Position numbers and translations under genes: made by a program. Shown here one piece after another: positions 62,933-64,000 of a stretch of DNA of 64,000 nucleotides (position 1 is its first letter; every line of letters begins with the position of its first letter). This stretch comes from an uncultured Clostridia bacterium (lineage in GTDB: Bacteria > Bacillota > Clostridia > Oscillospirales > Ruminococcaceae). Where the stretch lies: NCBI GenBank assembly GCA_947625735.1, contig CANQPL010000001.1:95644-159643 (forward strand). The letters are read 5' to 3'. The notes beneath the pieces were generated by a model that did no database searches, had not been told where the DNA came from, and saw nothing but the letters and a program-made list of their open reading frames with translations.

Positions 62933-63832
62933 TTAATCAAAAAAAGACAACTGATTAGGGTCAATACCGATCCACCAGTTAAAAATATCCTCGCCAGTTT
63001 TCCAAGTTGAACTAGGTTTAGAAATAGTTTCATCGGAATAGTAATCAACTAATTTCCCAAACGTTCTAATATATGCCTTTTTATATGTTGGATAAATTTC
63101 AAAATCTCTTTGCATACCTTTTTGACCTTGCATAGGGCAACCAATGCAACCAATACGTTTACACCCACATTGATATAACGGATTTGCTTTGCAGCCGTAG
63201 TAATTCAAAAATTCCCAAACTTCAGAATCTGTCCAATCAATAATCGGGTTTACTAAAGTAGATGTAGTTCTATAACAATATTCAACAAATCGCCGTGAAT
63301 CGGAATTATCATAATTAAGAATTAAACCACCGGAAGAAGAAGGAGATATAATATAATTTAAATTCATATCCTCAGCAATCTTAAGAGTAGTTTTTGGCTT
63401 ACCAATAATTTTAACAAGTCCGGAGTTTCTTTTACGATTAATACTTTCAGCAGCCCTAACACCTGTTACTCTTAATCGACCTTTGCCGCCAAACTCCTTA
63501 AGTTCGGAACAGCAATAACGCATGTGCCGAAGCGGAGGAATATGCCTCTTAACTATAAGATTCCACATTGTTTTCGGAGTCCCGTCAGAATAATATGCAC
63601 GTTCAATTATAACATTAGGAATAGACTTGATATAGTGAATAGTCTCCGGAGCGTCAACAGTAGTTAGATTATGAACAATATCAGCTCTAACTCCGGCAAG
63701 CTCCGCAAGTATCCTTATAGTATCGCTATCTTTACCGCCACTATAACATAAGTAATAAGGTTCCGTCTCAGGCTCGAAAGTCCGAAGTCGTTCAATAGCA
63801 GTATTAACTTTTTTTAACAATGAATCATACAT
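62933..63832 (-). CDS. Phosphoadenosine phosphosulfate reductase-family protein, phage/mobile-element type
   Basis: About 299 residues. P-loop PP-motif CYSGGKDSDTIRILAELA, RYCCSELKEFGGKGRLRVTG and a Cys cluster, QCGCKRIGCIGCPMQ, which could hold an iron-sulfur cluster. Family members in phages and mobile elements are also related to DndC/thiolation enzymes; actual activity is unknown. ATG 63832 after GGAGTG is preferred over TTG 63847. Converges with the RHH gene. Confidence 0.75.
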   Translation of the reverse strand: MYDSLLKKVNTAIERLRTFEPETEPYYLCYSGGKDSDTIRILAELAGVRADIVHNLTTVDAPETIHYIKSIPNVIIERAYYSDGTPKTMWNLIVKRHIPPLRHMRYCCSELKEFGGKGRLRVTGVRAAESINRKRNSGLVKIIGKPKTTLKIAEDMNLNYIISPSSSGGLILNYDNSDSRRFVEYCYRTTSTLVNPIIDWTDSEVWEFLNYYGCKANPLYQCGCKRIGCIGCPMQGQKGMQRDFEIYPTYKKAYIRTFGKLVDYYSDETISKPSSTWKTGEDIFNWWIGIDPNQLSFFD

Positions 63833-63918
63833 AAAAAAACACTCCAAATATAAGATTATTTTAAAAAATAAGAAAGTAATTAGAAATTTAAATTTTTAAT
63901 GTACAAATAAAAAAACTA

Positions 63919-64000
63919 TTAAGGCGGAGGAATACCGCTCTTTAATTTCAAGATATGCGTAATATCGCGGACAACCTCATTAAACATAGCTAAGCGCTCA
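63919..64000 (-). CDS. C-terminal end of a gene running in from the right edge
   Basis: The minus frame reads ERLAMFNEVVRDITHILKLK and ends with PPP before TAA at 63919-63921. Only 27 codons are in the window; no family can be named. 63833-63918 is AT-rich without a gene. Confidence 0.45.
   Translation of the reverse strand, partial: ERLAMFNEVVRDITHILKLKSGIPPP

Noticed and set aside
1..64000. CRISPR arrays, rRNA and tRNA genes, complete insertion sequences
   Set aside because: Looked for regularly spaced direct repeats, rRNA-like blocks, tRNA-like T-loops and transposase motifs; none was convincing.

Overview
The window looks like chromosomal DNA of a Gram-positive anaerobe of the Oscillospiraceae/Ruminococcus type. 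The evidence is the rseP-ispG-polC neighbourhood, a short-form HisG with HisZ, PolC-type DNA polymerase III, a Spo0A-family protein, a GH130 mannooligosaccharide phosphorylase, strong AAGGAGG ribosome binding sites and TTGACA/TATAAT promoters with 16-18 bp spacers. The species is an inference; no rRNA or tRNA gene was found to anchor it.

Layout. 1-6.8 kb (+): end of rseP, then ispG, polC and a sugar-isomerase-like TIM barrel. 6.8-13.9 kb (+): a compact histidine operon hisZGDCBHFIE with no hisA. 13.9-17.0 kb: an AT-rich island of broken genes with two relaxase tails in opposite orientation, a frameshifted toxin-like remnant, a tandem duplication over a start codon and a possible small RNA. 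17.3-19.1 kb (-): pentapeptide-repeat protein and pgk. 19.2-31.9 kb (-): malate dehydrogenase, fumarase, HdrBCA, MvhD-like protein, three Flox-type subunits, a TfrB-like iron-sulfur protein, a TfrA/FrdA flavoprotein and an AspT-type permease. 32.3-43 kb: zinc phospholipase C-like protein, Spo0A-like regulator, GH130 phosphorylase, AGCS symporter, split TSUP permease, sugar transferase, ATPase, HD protein, ychF and a large palindromic repeat. 43.3-50.5 kb: ABC exporter pair, M20 amidohydrolase, uvrB. 50.6-52.9 kb: a stand-alone NrdD-like glycyl-radical domain behind two NrdR-like boxes, and rtcB behind a short ORF plus terminator. 53-61.6 kb (+): LacI-domain/GGDEF protein with araB- and araD-like genes, pfkA, a THF riboswitch with folT, proC, SpoIIM-like and YesL-like membrane proteins. 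61.7-64 kb: an AT-rich accessory region with a ribbon-helix-helix regulator, three repeated operator-like sites and a PAPS-reductase-family protein.

The most interesting system is the 19-32 kb block. Together the genes encode the reductive route oxaloacetate to malate to fumarate to succinate. The fumarate reductase has no membrane anchor in the cluster and is encoded with a complete HdrABC plus a Flox-like NADH module. I infer a soluble, flavin-based electron-bifurcating, NADH-driven fumarate reductase (NADH to ferredoxin and fumarate), with the AspT-type permease as a candidate succinate exporter. The gene content is read directly; the coupling is inference.

Other points: an attenuator-like leader before rtcB, an NrdR-controlled spare-part-like glycyl radical protein, a Spo0A homologue whose receiver lacks the phosphorylation Asp, and an operator-like palindrome at the his promoter that nearly matches sites next to the ribbon-helix-helix gene 56 kb away.
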